From assembly GCA_934462825.1 (NCBI GenBank), contig CAKSIP010000003.1:1-64000 (forward strand): a DNA stretch of 64,000 nucleotides, given 5' to 3'. The first letter of the stretch is position 1. Each line of letters begins with the position of its first letter. The stretch is from an uncultured Eubacteriales bacterium. GTDB taxonomy: Bacteria; Bacillota; Clostridia; Oscillospirales; CAG-272. A program made the position numbers and the translations under genes. The notes under the pieces are model-generated. The model saw only the letters and a list, made by a program, of their open reading frames with translations, ran no database searches and was not told the DNA's origin. Shown here one piece after another: positions 1 to 8,651 of this stretch.

Positions 1-2
1 CC

Positions 3-1148
3 GGTTGGTATGTTGTCTCTCCCAACCAAAGCGAAACGCTGATCACCACGAACGCAACCTGTACCTTTACGGTCAACGAAGACATGTACGTTCAGGCGAA
101 ATTTGTGGAAAAAGAAAAGTTTATCTTCCACGCGTATCCGACGGATGGAGGCTCGATCACGGAAAACGGAGAGGAAGTGGATTTCGGTAACGGACGGAGA
201 GTGGAAAAAGGCACACAGATCACCCTGACCGCCGTCGTATACGAAAACTACAACTTCGCCGGCTGGTATTATATCCACGAGCAGCAAGTCGAAACACAGC
301 TTTCCATGAACCTGACCTATACTTTTATGGTCAATGGCAACATGCACGTTTACGCGAAATTCGTGGAAAAGGAAATGTATACCTTCTTCGCTTATCCGTC
401 CGAGGCCGGTTACTTCACGGAAAACGGACAGCCGGTGGAATTTAGCGAAAGCCGAAGGGTTGAAAAAGGGACAAAGATCACGTTGACAGCTCACGTAAGA
501 GAACCGGATTATCGGTTTGTCGGCTGGTACCATGCCTCCGATCAGAACGAAACGCTGATCGCCACGACCGCGACCTGTACCTTTACGGTCAACGAAGACA
601 TGTCCGTTTACGCGAGGTTTGAGGAAAAAGAAAAGTTTACCTTCCACGCGTATGCGATGGGAGAGGGCTTGATCCTTGAAAACGGAGAGGCAGTGGACTT
701 CGGCAACGGTCGGAGAGTGGAAAAAGGCACGAAGATCACGCTGACTGCCGTAGCAAGCGAAACGTATAACTTCGTCGGATGGTACACCGCCTCCGATCAG
801 AACGAAACGCTTATATCCCCGAACGCGACATATACCTTTACGGTCAACGAAGACATGTACGTTTACGCGAAATTCGTCGAAAAGGAAATGTATACCTTTA
901 TCGTTTACGGGTCCGATTTCGGCTACTTCACGGAAAACGGACAGCCGGTTACCTTCGGCAACGGCCGAAGGGTTGAAAAAGGCACAAAGATCACGTTGAC
1001 GGCTCACGCGAGAGAACAAGGCTATCGGTTTGTCGGCTGGTACCATGCCTCCGATCAGAACGAAACGCTTATATCCTCCAATGCGACATATACCTTTACG
1101 GTCAACGAAGACATGTACATTTACGCTTCCTTTGAGAGAACCAACTAA
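3..1148 (+). CDS. InlB/Listeria-Bacteroides-type B-repeat surface protein, 3' fragment
   Basis: The reading frame is open from the window edge, so the gene starts upstream and only its last 381 residues are visible. They consist of about four and a half repeats of roughly 86 residues, each with FVGWY, then TYTFTVNEDM and YVYAKF, then an ENGxxVxFGNGRRVEKGTKITLTA stretch in two parts. This is the beta-rich pattern of Flg_new/InlB B-repeats found in secreted or wall-bound proteins. Alternate repeats are more alike (FTENGQPV versus ENGEAVDF types), so the higher-order period is about 516 bases. The protein ends right after a repeat with no LPXTG or membrane anchor, so attachment, if any, lies N-terminal. 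The function is unknown; adhesion or surface display is inference. Confidence 0.8.
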   Translation, partial: GWYVVSPNQSETLITTNATCTFTVNEDMYVQAKFVEKEKFIFHAYPTDGGSITENGEEVDFGNGRRVEKGTQITLTAVVYENYNFAGWYYIHEQQVETQLSMNLTYTFMVNGNMHVYAKFVEKEMYTFFAYPSEAGYFTENGQPVEFSESRRVEKGTKITLTAHVREPDYRFVGWYHASDQNETLIATTATCTFTVNEDMSVYARFEEKEKFTFHAYAMGEGLILENGEAVDFGNGRRVEKGTKITLTAVASETYNFVGWYTASDQNETLISPNATYTFTVNEDMYVYAKFVEKEMYTFIVYGSDFGYFTENGQPVTFGNGRRVEKGTKITLTAHAREQGYRFVGWYHASDQNETLISSNATYTFTVNEDMYIYASFERTN

Positions 1149-1163
1149 CTCTTTCCGTTAAAA

Positions 1164-1199
1164 CCGAAGCGGGCCGGCGAAATTCACAGCCCGCTTCGG
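1164..1199 (+). terminator. GC-rich hairpin after the B-repeat gene
   Basis: An 11-base perfect stem (CCGAAGCGGGC with its complement) and 14-base loop lies 16 bases after the stop codon. It has no T-run after it, so it is only a possible terminator or mRNA 3' end. Confidence 0.4.
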
Positions 1200-1263
1200 A
1201 CGGAAATTAAAGGCAAGTGCCTGACGGCGCAGTCGCCGGAAATCTAACTAAAAAAACACAAAG

Positions 1264-1310
1264 CAAAGGGGAGTTAAAAAACTCATTTTGAGTTTTTTAA
1301 CTCCCCTTTG
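1264..1310. repeat. Dispersed hairpin family, copy 1
   Basis: A perfect 22-base stem with a TTT loop: a G-rich outer part (CAAAGGGGAG), then TTAAAAAACTCA. It sits between convergent genes (surface protein and esterase), so it could stop transcription in both directions. Related copies lie at 2410, 11371, 13689, 29223, 29411, 47245 and 58306. Confidence 0.8.
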
Positions 1311-1356
1311 TTTGCATTTCTATCGACACCGACACTTGAAGCCGGGGAATGACAGG

Positions 1357-2214
1357 TCAACCGATTTCGTTTTTTGAGGAAGGGATTTGCGAGATCCAAC
1401 CGTTTTCGATCATCCAATTGCTCAAAAGCTCCGGCCACTGCCAAACATTGTGATAATCGGCGGCCAGCCCCACGCCATGATGTCCATGCTGAAAAATGTG
1501 AAGCTCACAAGGGATGTTGTGCGACCGAAGGGCCAGCGCATAGTTCAGGGAATTGCGCGCGTCTACGCCCTCGTCGTCCATCGTGTGCCAAAGGAAAACG
1601 GGGGGCGTGTCCTCCCGAACGCTCAGCTCCGGGGACAGGCGAACGGCCAGCTGCGCCTCGTCCGGCAGTCCGCCGATCAGACGGATGCGGGAATTTGCGT
1701 GCATATATTTGTCAAAGCTGATGACCGCATAGCACAGCACGGCAAAATCAGGCCGGGAGCTTTCCTTTTCAATGGGATCCGCATCGTCCTGCTTGCCGTA
1801 GTCAAAGCAGCAAAGGGAGGAAGCGGCCAGGTGCCCGCCCGAGGAAAAGCCGAGCACACCGATTTTTTTCGGATCCAATCCGTAATCGGCCGCATGATGG
1901 CGCAGAAACCGAATGGTGCGCAAAAGATCCTCCGTGATAAAGGGGTATTTGTAGGGGAATACGCGGTAGTTGAGGACAACGGCGCTGACGCCCTTTTCGT
2001 TCAGCATGCGCGCAATCGGTTCCCCCTCATGGTACGCGCGCCCGGAGTAGGCGCCGCCGGGGCATACGATGACGCAGGCGTTGTCCTTCGCGCCGTTTTC
2101 TAAAAAGTAAGGGGTAAAGGTGGTTTCCGGCTGTCCGTATTCGGGCAAAAATCCGGGGGTGCCGTTTTCCCACAGCTTGATGTCCGCACAGCCTGTCTTA
2201 TTTTCTGTTTTCAT
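1357..2214 (-). CDS. Alpha/beta hydrolase, acetyl-esterase (Aes/BD-FAE) type
   Basis: A 285-residue cytoplasmic protein without signal peptide. The oxyanion-hole segment is CPGGAY (about residue 51-56), replacing the HGG of hormone-sensitive-lipase-like enzymes. The nucleophile elbow is GFSSGGH, with Ser124 in the G-x-S-x-G position. A C-terminal HTMDDEGV and a later HGHHG supply the expected Asp and His. Members of this group de-acetylate or hydrolyse short-chain esters, often of xylan-derived sugars; the substrate here cannot be read from sequence. It is monocistronic, with its own promoter at 2335-2363 and hairpins on both sides. The start has an AAGGAGAAATC-type ribosome site. Confidence 0.8.
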   Translation of the reverse strand: MKTENKTGCADIKLWENGTPGFLPEYGQPETTFTPYFLENGAKDNACVIVCPGGAYSGRAYHEGEPIARMLNEKGVSAVVLNYRVFPYKYPFITEDLLRTIRFLRHHAADYGLDPKKIGVLGFSSGGHLAASSLCCFDYGKQDDADPIEKESSRPDFAVLCYAVISFDKYMHANSRIRLIGGLPDEAQLAVRLSPELSVREDTPPVFLWHTMDDEGVDARNSLNYALALRSHNIPCELHIFQHGHHGVGLAADYHNVWQWPELLSNWMIENGWISQIPSSKNEIG

Positions 2215-2334
2215 GATGATTTCTCCTTATTTTTCCGTTGCCTCAGCCTTCAAAACAGCCGTAGGCCTCCAGCGTATATTTTCCAATTTGATAAAGCAGC
2301 TTTTCGGCTTCGATTTTCAATATAAACTAAAAAA

Positions 2335-2363
2335 ATTATAGCATTCCGCTAAAAGAAAGTCAA
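2335..2363 (-). promoter_or_regulatory. Sigma-A promoter of the esterase gene
   Basis: On the minus strand TTGACT, 17 bases, TATAAT. The transcript would start about 110-120 bases before the esterase ATG. Confidence 0.75.
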
Positions 2364-2409
2364 GAGATGTGCAACAATTCCGAAAGAATCTGTCGGAGAG
2401 CGCTTTTGA

Positions 2410-2444
2410 GGGGCTGTTAAAAACGTCGAGTTTTTAACAGCCCC
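2410..2444. repeat. Dispersed hairpin family, copy 2
   Basis: Perfect 15-base stem GGGGCTGTTAAAAAC with a 5-base loop, 22 bases past the lysA stop. It is the only terminator candidate for the dap-lys operon, but no T-run follows on the minus strand. Confidence 0.75.
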
Positions 2445-2466
2445 TTTGGCAAGCGTCGGCGATGCT

Positions 2467-3789
2467 TTACACATCCAGCCGGCAAAGGTCTTCAAACGTC
2501 TCCCGACGTACCGCGACACGATCCTGTCCCCCGTAAAGCAAGACAATCGGAGGGCGGGGAAGGCGGTTGTAGTTGGAAGCCATGGTGTAATTGTAAGCGC
2601 CGGTGACGGCCACGGCGAGAATATCTCCCCGCGAGGGGCGGGCGATACATACGTTTTCGGCAATCAGGTCGCCGCTTTCACAGCAGCGTCCCGCAATTGT
2701 GCAGGGAAAGCTGCACGGCTCCGTCATCCGATTGGCGGTCATGACGGTGTAGGCCGATTGATACAGCGCATAGCGCGGGTTGTCGGTCATGCCGCCGTCA
2801 ATGGAAACATAATTTTTGTAGCCGCGAATGGTTTTGACGCTTCCCACGGTATATAGCGTCAGCCCGGCATCGGCCACGATGCTCCGTCCCGGCTCCATCA
2901 AAATCGTAGGGCGGCGCACGCCGGTTTCGGCACAGCGGGCATCGATGTGTTCGGCAATCCGACGCAGATTGTCTTCGTAGTCTATGATCGGATCGCTTTC
3001 CACATAGCGGACGCCAAAGCCGCCGCCGAGATTGAGCATTTCCGCCTCATAGCCATAGACGCTCTTTATGTGCGCGATAAATTGGAGCATAATATCGGCC
3101 GCATCGCAAAACGGGGCGACGTCAAAAATTTGAGATCCGATGTGGCAGTGAAATCCGCACAGCGAAAGATGCCGACAGGTAAGAATGTGCCGACAAAGCT
3201 CCTCGGCCTGCCCGGTTTCAATGGCACTGCCGAATTTGGAATCCACGCGCCCGGTGTTGATCTTGACATGGGTGTGCGGATCAATGCCGGGTGTGACGCG
3301 CAAAAGGATTTTTTGCCGGATGCCCCGCTGTCCGGCCGCCTCGTTCAGCCGGTCGATTTCCTCCCGGTTGTCCGCAATGAAGTACCCGATTCCGTTATCC
3401 ATGGCGTAGGCAATGTCGGCATCGGTTTTGTTGTTGCCGTGGAAAAAGGCATTTTCCATCGGAAATCCGGCTCGGATGGCGGTGTAAAGCTCGCCGGGCG
3501 AAACAATATCGGTTCGCATTCCCTCCGAGGCAATAATGCGGTACATTTCGGTAAAGCAGAGAGCCTTGCTGGCAAACAGCGGCCCGCTGTCTCCCCCGAA
3601 GTATTTTTTCATGCCGCGGAGGTAGAGACGCGCATTTTTTCGGATCCGATCCTCGTCAAGCAAATACAGCGCCGTGCCGTATTTTTGCGCAAGCGTTACG
3701 GTGTCAACCCCGGCAAAGCAAAGATGTCCCTCCGGGTTGACGGTGAGATTGTCGTGCAGCAGATTGCTTTTTACGTCCGTTCCCGTCAT
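2467..3789 (-). CDS. lysA: Diaminopimelate decarboxylase
   Basis: Last step of lysine synthesis: PLP-dependent decarboxylation of meso-diaminopimelate to lysine in the cytoplasm. The 440 residues fit the fold III decarboxylase family. Visible are the ASKA segment with the PLP lysine, the barrel motif FHCHIGSQI, GGGFGVRY, the phosphate-binding EPGRSI, and the C-terminal CCESGD catalytic loop from the partner subunit. The start overlaps the dapL stop by four bases (ATGA), which implies translational coupling. It is the final gene of the riboswitch-controlled operon dapA-dapB-dapF-dapL-lysA. Confidence 0.95.
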   Translation of the reverse strand: MTGTDVKSNLLHDNLTVNPEGHLCFAGVDTVTLAQKYGTALYLLDEDRIRKNARLYLRGMKKYFGGDSGPLFASKALCFTEMYRIIASEGMRTDIVSPGELYTAIRAGFPMENAFFHGNNKTDADIAYAMDNGIGYFIADNREEIDRLNEAAGQRGIRQKILLRVTPGIDPHTHVKINTGRVDSKFGSAIETGQAEELCRHILTCRHLSLCGFHCHIGSQIFDVAPFCDAADIMLQFIAHIKSVYGYEAEMLNLGGGFGVRYVESDPIIDYEDNLRRIAEHIDARCAETGVRRPTILMEPGRSIVADAGLTLYTVGSVKTIRGYKNYVSIDGGMTDNPRYALYQSAYTVMTANRMTEPCSFPCTIAGRCCESGDLIAENVCIARPSRGDILAVAVTGAYNYTMASNYNRLPRPPIVLLYGGQDRVAVRRETFEDLCRLDV

Positions 3790-4973
3790 GAAAGAATTTC
3801 CTCCAATCGATCGATGGCTTCTGCCGTGGCGTCGTGGCTTCCGAAGGAAGTCAGGCGGAAAAAGCCCTCGCCGGCATGGCCGAATCCGGCGCCCGGCGTT
3901 CCGACTACATGGGCGCGCGTCAGCAGAAAATCAAAGAAGCGCCAGGAGTCCATGTTGTCGGGGCATTGCAGCCAAATGTAAGGGGAATTGATACCGCCGG
4001 TAAAACGGATGCTCTTGCGATTCATCAAATCGGCGATCCGGCGCGCGTTCTCTTTGTAATAATCAATGGCAAGGCGGCACTGTTTCTTTCCCTCGTCGGA
4101 GAGCGCGGCCTCGGCGGCCCGCTGAATCACATAGGGGACGCCGTTGAACTTGGTGGACTGTCGGCGCTCCCACAAAGCATTGAGAGACACGCCGCCTTCC
4201 CCGGTCAGTTCGGTGGGAACAATCGTCCAGGCACAGCGCGTGCCTGTAAAGCCGGCGGTTTTGGAGAGGGAGCAGATTTCAATCGCGCAGGAGCGTGCGC
4301 CTTCAATCGCAAAAATGGAGTGCGGATAGTCGCCTTCGATAAAGGCCTCGTAGGCCGAGTCAAACAGGATCAGCGAGCCGGTGCGATTGGCAAAGTCCAC
4401 CCATGCCGAAAGCCCCTCGCGGTCATAGACCGCACCGGTCGGATTGTTGGGAGAGCAGATATAAATGACGTACCCTTCGCCCGAAAGTCCGTCCGGGGTG
4501 GGGAGAAAGCCGTTTTCCATGTTGCCTTCCAGCAGCGTTATACGACGCCCGGCCATGATGTTGGAATCCATGTACACCGGGTAGACCGGATCGGGAATCA
4601 GAATCGGGTTATCTCCGAGAATATCCACAATGTTTCCGACGTCGCTTTTGGCGCCGTCCGAAACGAACACCTCCGAGGGGGAGAGAGTCACGCCGAAATC
4701 GGCGTAATGGCGGACAATGGCTTCCCGCAGAAAGTCGTAGCCCGCTTCGGGGGCATAGCCGCGGAAGGTTTCCTTGCGCCCCATTTCATCGGCGGCCTTT
4801 TTCATGGCCTCCACCACGCACCCGGCTAGAGGCAAAGTCACATCCCCGATGCCGAGGCGAATGATTTTCGCATCGGGATGCTCACTGCTGTAGGCGCGGA
4901 CTTTTTTGGCTATATCCGAAAACAAATAGTTTTGTTTCAGCTGGTTGAAATTTTCATTGGTCTTGAACTTCAT
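3786..4973 (-). CDS. dapL: LL-diaminopimelate aminotransferase
   Basis: Converts tetrahydrodipicolinate directly to LL-diaminopimelate with glutamate as donor, replacing the dapD/C/E or acetylase steps. It belongs to the class I/II fold I PLP aminotransferases: NYLFSDIAKKV at the N-terminus, SPNNPTGAVYD, and the Schiff-base lysine in SLSKTAGFTGTR. I chose the ATG at 4973 (395 residues) because GGGAG lies nine bases upstream; an in-frame ATG at 4991 lacks a ribosome site. Either start overlaps the 3' end of dapF. The presence of DapL, with no dapD-, dapE- or dapH-like gene nearby, points to the DapL variant of the pathway typical of many Clostridia. Confidence 0.95.
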   Translation of the reverse strand: MKFKTNENFNQLKQNYLFSDIAKKVRAYSSEHPDAKIIRLGIGDVTLPLAGCVVEAMKKAADEMGRKETFRGYAPEAGYDFLREAIVRHYADFGVTLSPSEVFVSDGAKSDVGNIVDILGDNPILIPDPVYPVYMDSNIMAGRRITLLEGNMENGFLPTPDGLSGEGYVIYICSPNNPTGAVYDREGLSAWVDFANRTGSLILFDSAYEAFIEGDYPHSIFAIEGARSCAIEICSLSKTAGFTGTRCAWTIVPTELTGEGGVSLNALWERRQSTKFNGVPYVIQRAAEAALSDEGKKQCRLAIDYYKENARRIADLMNRKSIRFTGGINSPYIWLQCPDNMDSWRFFDFLLTRAHVVGTPGAGFGHAGEGFFRLTSFGSHDATAEAIDRLEEILS

Positions 4974-5811
4974 AATCATATTCTCCCTCATAAACTTTGG
5001 TACAGGGGCCGGTCATTTGCACCGACAGGTCGGTACCGACGCGGATTTTCAGCGCGCCGCCGATCAAATGGACAGTAATATCGGTGTCGGGCCGGCAGTA
5101 GCCGTTGACTACGGCCGCCACGGCCGCGGCGCAGGCGCCGGTGCCGCAGGCGTAGGTTTCGCCGCTTCCGCGCTCCCAGACGCGCATCGAAAGGGTACCG
5201 TCGGGGAGAAGCCGAACGAACTCTGTGTTGACACGTTCGGGGAAAAGCGGATGGTTTTCAAAATGCGGCCCGATCGTTTCCAACGCAAGCGTGTCGATCG
5301 CATCCAAAAAAAGGACGGCATGGGGATTTCCCATGGAAACGGCGGTGAAGGTGTAGTCCCGGTCGAGCACCCGAATCGGCTCCCGGATGGCTTGCGGCTT
5401 GTCAAGCAGAACGGGAATGGACGGGCAGGTCAGAACCGCCTGCCCCATGTCCACGCACACCTCTTTTACCTTTCCGTTTTCAACCAACAGAGAAAGCGTT
5501 TTGATGCCGCTGAGCGTTTCAATCGTCAGTGTCGTTTTGTCGGTCAGCCCTCGGTCGTACAGATATTTTCCCACGCATCGGATGGCGTTGCCGCACATTT
5601 TGCCCTCGCTTCCGTCCGCGTTGAACATGCGCATTTTCGCATCGGCCACGGCGGAACGCCCAATCATAACGATTCCGTCCGCCCCCACGGAAAAATGACG
5701 GGGGGACATGGCGATGGCAACGCCGGACGGATCGGCCAGCTCTTGCTCTAAGCAGTTAAAGTAAATGTAGTCGTTTCCGATGCCGTGCATTTTGGTGAAA
5801 GAGAGCTTCAT
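4954..5811 (-). CDS. dapF: Diaminopimelate epimerase
   Basis: Epimerises LL- to meso-diaminopimelate by a two-cysteine, cofactor-free mechanism; the product feeds both lysine and peptidoglycan. At 285 residues it has the usual two-lobed length. Both catalytic cysteines are present, in MCGNAIRC and in YACGTGACA, along with the N-terminal KMHGIGNDYIYF. Its start lies three bases after the dapB stop and its end overlaps dapL, consistent with one polycistronic mRNA. Confidence 0.96.
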   Translation of the reverse strand: MKLSFTKMHGIGNDYIYFNCLEQELADPSGVAIAMSPRHFSVGADGIVMIGRSAVADAKMRMFNADGSEGKMCGNAIRCVGKYLYDRGLTDKTTLTIETLSGIKTLSLLVENGKVKEVCVDMGQAVLTCPSIPVLLDKPQAIREPIRVLDRDYTFTAVSMGNPHAVLFLDAIDTLALETIGPHFENHPLFPERVNTEFVRLLPDGTLSMRVWERGSGETYACGTGACAAAVAAVVNGYCRPDTDITVHLIGGALKIRVGTDLSVQMTGPCTKVYEGEYDYEVQDQ

Positions 5812-5814
5812 CGG

Positions 5815-6564
5815 TTATGCCTCCTTTGCGTCCTCGCCGGCCAGCTCCGCCATCGTATACAAGCCGGGCTTTTGCCGGATCAAAAAGGCGGCGGCGCTCA
5901 AAGCGCCCTCGGCGAAAAGCGAGCGGGACAGTGCTTGGTGCGTCAGGGTGAGGATTTGCGAGTCGGTGGCGATGAGAACCTCATGCTCTCCGACAATATT
6001 GCCGGCGCGAACGGCATGAATGCCGATTTCCCCCGGCTGACGCTTTTGCTGACCGCAACGGCCATAGACAAACGACGTTTGCTCGCGCACCTCGGCCAGG
6101 CCCTTGGCGATCATCAGCGCGGTGCCGCTGGGCGCATCCAGCTTGCGGTTGTGATGCTTTTCGATAATTTCAATATCCGCGTCGGGGAAAACGCGGGCGG
6201 CTCGCTTGGCCAAATCGACCAACAGCGCCACACCGAGGGACATATTGGCCGAGAAAAAGACGGGAATGGTTTCGGCGGCCTTTCGGATCAGGTCGATTTG
6301 CGGTTCGGTGTGCCCGGTCGTGGCAACCACCAAGGGGATCCCTTGTGCCACGGCATAGGCCGTCAGCGCGTCGGTGGCGTCGTGATGAGAAAAGTCAATA
6401 ATCACATCCGCGCCAGACGGGCAATCGGCCAGCGACGTCCGAATCTCCGGCCCGCCGGCTCGGTCTGCCATGGCAAACAGGGAAGCGCCGCTTTTGCCTT
6501 CCGCGGCCAGCCGGCAGACCTCGCCCCCCATTTTTCCGGCGGCTCCATTTACGATCACTTTCAT
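5815..6564 (-). CDS. dapB: 4-hydroxy-tetrahydrodipicolinate reductase
   Basis: NAD(P)H-dependent reduction of the DapA product to tetrahydrodipicolinate. The 249-residue protein has the Rossmann start VNGAAGKMGGEV, the ATTGHT segment, and the substrate loop EKHHNRKLDAPSGTAL containing the catalytic histidine and the lysine/SGT anion-binding residues. It is separated from dapA by 33 bases carrying AAAGGAACTG before the ATG. It is the second gene of the lysine operon. Confidence 0.96.
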   Translation of the reverse strand: MKVIVNGAAGKMGGEVCRLAAEGKSGASLFAMADRAGGPEIRTSLADCPSGADVIIDFSHHDATDALTAYAVAQGIPLVVATTGHTEPQIDLIRKAAETIPVFFSANMSLGVALLVDLAKRAARVFPDADIEIIEKHHNRKLDAPSGTALMIAKGLAEVREQTSFVYGRCGQQKRQPGEIGIHAVRAGNIVGEHEVLIATDSQILTLTHQALSRSLFAEGALSAAAFLIRQKPGLYTMAELAGEDAKEA

Positions 6565-6597
6565 GCTTTTGCAGTTCCTTTCTGTTGGATTTTTGAA

Positions 6598-7503
6598 TCA
6601 GATCAGCTTTTCTGCTCGCATCAGTGCGAGAAGCTGAGCGCGGTGTGCCTCCTCCATAGGAGTCAGAGGCAAGCGGAGATAGTCCCGGCAAAAGCCCATG
6701 GCGGACATGGCGGCCTTTACGGGAATCGGATTCACTTCCGAAAACAGCGCCGAGATCAGCGCATGGTAGTGGCATTGCATGTCGGCGCTTTTCTCGATGT
6801 CTCCGTCAAAGAAGCAGTTGCACATTTCTACGGTTTCGGCGGGAAGCAGGTTGGACAGAACCGAGATCACGCCTTTGCCGCCCAGCGAAAGCAGGGGAAC
6901 AATCTGATCATCGTTGCCGGAATAGAGATCTAACCGTCCGCGCACACGCGCCATCGTTTCTACGATTTTGGAAAGGTTTCCGTTGGCTTCCTTGATGGCA
7001 ACGATGTTTTCGTGATCGGCCAGCGCCTCGTAGGTGGCCGGCTCGATGTTGATGCCGGTGCGCGAGGGGACGTTGTAAAGAATAATAGGCTTCGGGCTGT
7101 AGTCAGCCAGATCCGTGAACATACGGATCAGTCCGTTTTGCGTGGCTTTGTTGTAATAGGGAGTTACCACCAGCATCGCGTCGGCGCCCGACGCGGCGGC
7201 GCAACGGATCAGATCCTTCGCATAGGCGGTGTCGTTGCTGCCGGCGCCCGCAATGACCGGAACGCGTCCGGCGGCGCGCTTTACGGCGTATTCAATGACA
7301 TTCCGATGCTCGTCGTCGGTCATGGTGGACGATTCTCCGGTCGTGCCGCAGATGACAAGGGCATTGATCCCTTTTTCAATTTGCCAATCAATCAACCGCC
7401 CCAGCTGTTCATAGTTGACGCCGTTTTCATCCATCGGAGTAATCAATGCCGTGGCTACCCCGCGGAAAATTGTTTTTTTCGTGTTCTTTTCTGTGTTTGC
7501 CAT
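6598..7503 (-). CDS. dapA: 4-hydroxy-tetrahydrodipicolinate synthase
   Basis: Condenses pyruvate with aspartate semialdehyde, the committed step to diaminopimelate and lysine. The 301-residue (beta/alpha)8 aldolase shows CGTTGESSTM, the tyrosine-containing YNVPSRTG, and the Schiff-base lysine in AIKEANG. The start is the ATG at 7503, preceded by GGAGG at eight bases. The frame is open further upstream to 7599, but that stretch is the riboswitch expression platform and cannot be coding in the wild-type transcript. First gene of the operon and directly controlled by the lysine riboswitch. Confidence 0.96.
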   Translation of the reverse strand: MANTEKNTKKTIFRGVATALITPMDENGVNYEQLGRLIDWQIEKGINALVICGTTGESSTMTDDEHRNVIEYAVKRAAGRVPVIAGAGSNDTAYAKDLIRCAAASGADAMLVVTPYYNKATQNGLIRMFTDLADYSPKPIILYNVPSRTGINIEPATYEALADHENIVAIKEANGNLSKIVETMARVRGRLDLYSGNDDQIVPLLSLGGKGVISVLSNLLPAETVEMCNCFFDGDIEKSADMQCHYHALISALFSEVNPIPVKAAMSAMGFCRDYLRLPLTPMEEAHRAQLLALMRAEKLI

Positions 7504-7561
7504 TTCGTTACCTCCGTGGTTTTCTGTATTTTTCACATTTGTTTTATGGGGCATGGCGGTG

Positions 7562-7600
7562 CATAAAACAAAAAAGCAGCTGACGGAACAATCAGCCACT
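7562..7600 (-). terminator. Riboswitch-controlled intrinsic terminator
   Basis: On the minus strand a nine-pair stem (AGTGGCTGA with TCAGCTGCT, two G-T wobbles) and an eight-base loop are followed by a T-rich run. It lies between the lysine aptamer and dapA, where the premature terminator of a lysine riboswitch is expected. Confidence 0.8.
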
Positions 7601-7658
7601 CAATCTATAAAACAATCGCAAGGGGGAAAAGCCCCTCGGCTTTCGCTTACAAATATAA

Positions 7659-7820
7659 GATAGCGCTCCGTCAAGAAAATGACGACAGTTCGGCGGATCT
7701 TATTCCGGGGAACCAGCGGGCTTGTTGCCTGTCAAGCCTACTTCGGCGTCCGCACCTTTCGCGGAACGGCCGGGCGGCCTTTGAAAAGTTCCGTTACTGA
7801 TTGCAAAACGCACCTCTATC
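7659..7820 (-). promoter_or_regulatory. Lysine riboswitch (L box) aptamer
   Basis: Reading the minus strand, the 162-base element begins with GATAGAGGTGCG, followed by CAGTA, GCCGAAG, the GGCTTG/CAAGCC arm, ACTGTC, and ends with GGAGCGCTATC pairing with the first strand (P1). These blocks, in this order and spacing, are the conserved core of the lysine riboswitch family. It starts about ten bases after the -10 box and precedes a terminator and dapA. Bound lysine should favour termination, so the whole dapA-lysA operon would be repressed by lysine. Confidence 0.93.
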
Positions 7821-7830
7821 AATTTTTTGT

Positions 7831-7859
7831 ATTGTATCACAGATATTTCCGTTTGTCAA
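7831..7859 (-). promoter_or_regulatory. Sigma-A promoter of the dapA-lysA operon
   Basis: Minus strand TTGACA, 17 bases, TACAAT, directly upstream of the riboswitch. Confidence 0.9.
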
Positions 7860-7972
7860 CTGCTTTTTTTCATTATTTACCGAAAGTTGCGGAAAGTATG
7901 TCTAAGGAGAGGGATTTTCTTCCCGCGGCCTTGGCGAAAGGCGGGGCGAGAGGGGATTTTCTTGCGAAAAAC

Positions 7973-8001
7973 TTGCAAAAGCCGGAATATTATGATAAAA
8001 T
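7973..8001 (+). promoter_or_regulatory. Probable promoter of dut-uppP-rnmV-CDF
   Basis: TTGCAA, 17 bases, TAAAAT, 143 bases before the dut ATG and divergent from the lysine promoter. The leader between contains no clear structure, only a purine-rich stretch near the start codon. Confidence 0.6.
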
Positions 8002-8144
8002 AAAGATTATATATGATACAAGCGTCAGGGGCGTTGCGACACCCATGCGATGCCGCGGCCAAACGCGCAGCGCGGTAAGCAGACTGCGCGAATCCCAGAA
8101 CACAGGAAACAGGAAAAAGAAAAGCAAAGGAAGAAAAGAAAAGC

Positions 8145-8600
8145 ATGAACATGAAAAAGAATGTAAAAATTCGGATGACACGAGGCATGCCTTTGCCGAT
8201 GTATGCCACCCCCGGCTCGGCGGCGTTGGATTTGCGCGCCGCGCTGGACGAGGGGGGCGTTTTGACCTTGCAGCCGGGCGAGAGAGCCGTAGTGCCGACG
8301 GGGGTACAAATTGCCCCGGAGGAAAGCGATACGGTAGCGATTGTGGCGGCGCGAAGCGGTCTTGCCATCCGGCACGGCATCACACTTTCCAACGGGATCG
8401 GAGTGATTGATTCGGATTACCGGGGAGAAATTTGTGTTGGACTTGTCAATCACGGACAAGAGAGCTTTACGATTGAACGGGGCGACCGCATCGCGCAATT
8501 GATGTTTCTGCCGGTGTATGCAGCGGCGCTGCTGCCGACAGAGGATTTGGACGCAACGGATCGCGGCGCCGGGGGCTTTGGCTCCACGGGCGTGAAGTAA
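8145..8600 (+). CDS. dut: Deoxyuridine 5'-triphosphate nucleotidohydrolase (dUTPase)
   Basis: Hydrolyses dUTP to dUMP and pyrophosphate, keeping uracil out of DNA and supplying thymidylate synthesis. The 151 residues contain all five motifs of the trimeric all-beta family: AALDLRA, ARSGLA, GVIDSDYRGEI, GDRIAQL and the C-terminal RGAGGFGSTG arm. The ribosome site is weak (purine-rich AAGAAAAGC), and a second in-frame ATG lies two codons on. It is followed after 51 bases by uppP. Confidence 0.95.
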   Translation: MNMKKNVKIRMTRGMPLPMYATPGSAALDLRAALDEGGVLTLQPGERAVVPTGVQIAPEESDTVAIVAARSGLAIRHGITLSNGIGVIDSDYRGEICVGLVNHGQESFTIERGDRIAQLMFLPVYAAALLPTEDLDATDRGAGGFGSTGVK

Positions 8601-8651
8601 GCTCTCAAAACCGCCGGTCGCGGGTTCAACCAATCAAGGGAGGAAGAATCC

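Noticed and set aside
7504..7599. N-terminal extension of DapA
   Set aside because: The bases are the riboswitch terminator and leader; the ATG at 7503 has a strong ribosome site.
8600..8640. Possible tRNA fragment near GCGGGTTCAACC
   Set aside because: No cloverleaf, acceptor stem or anticodon arm can be formed around it.
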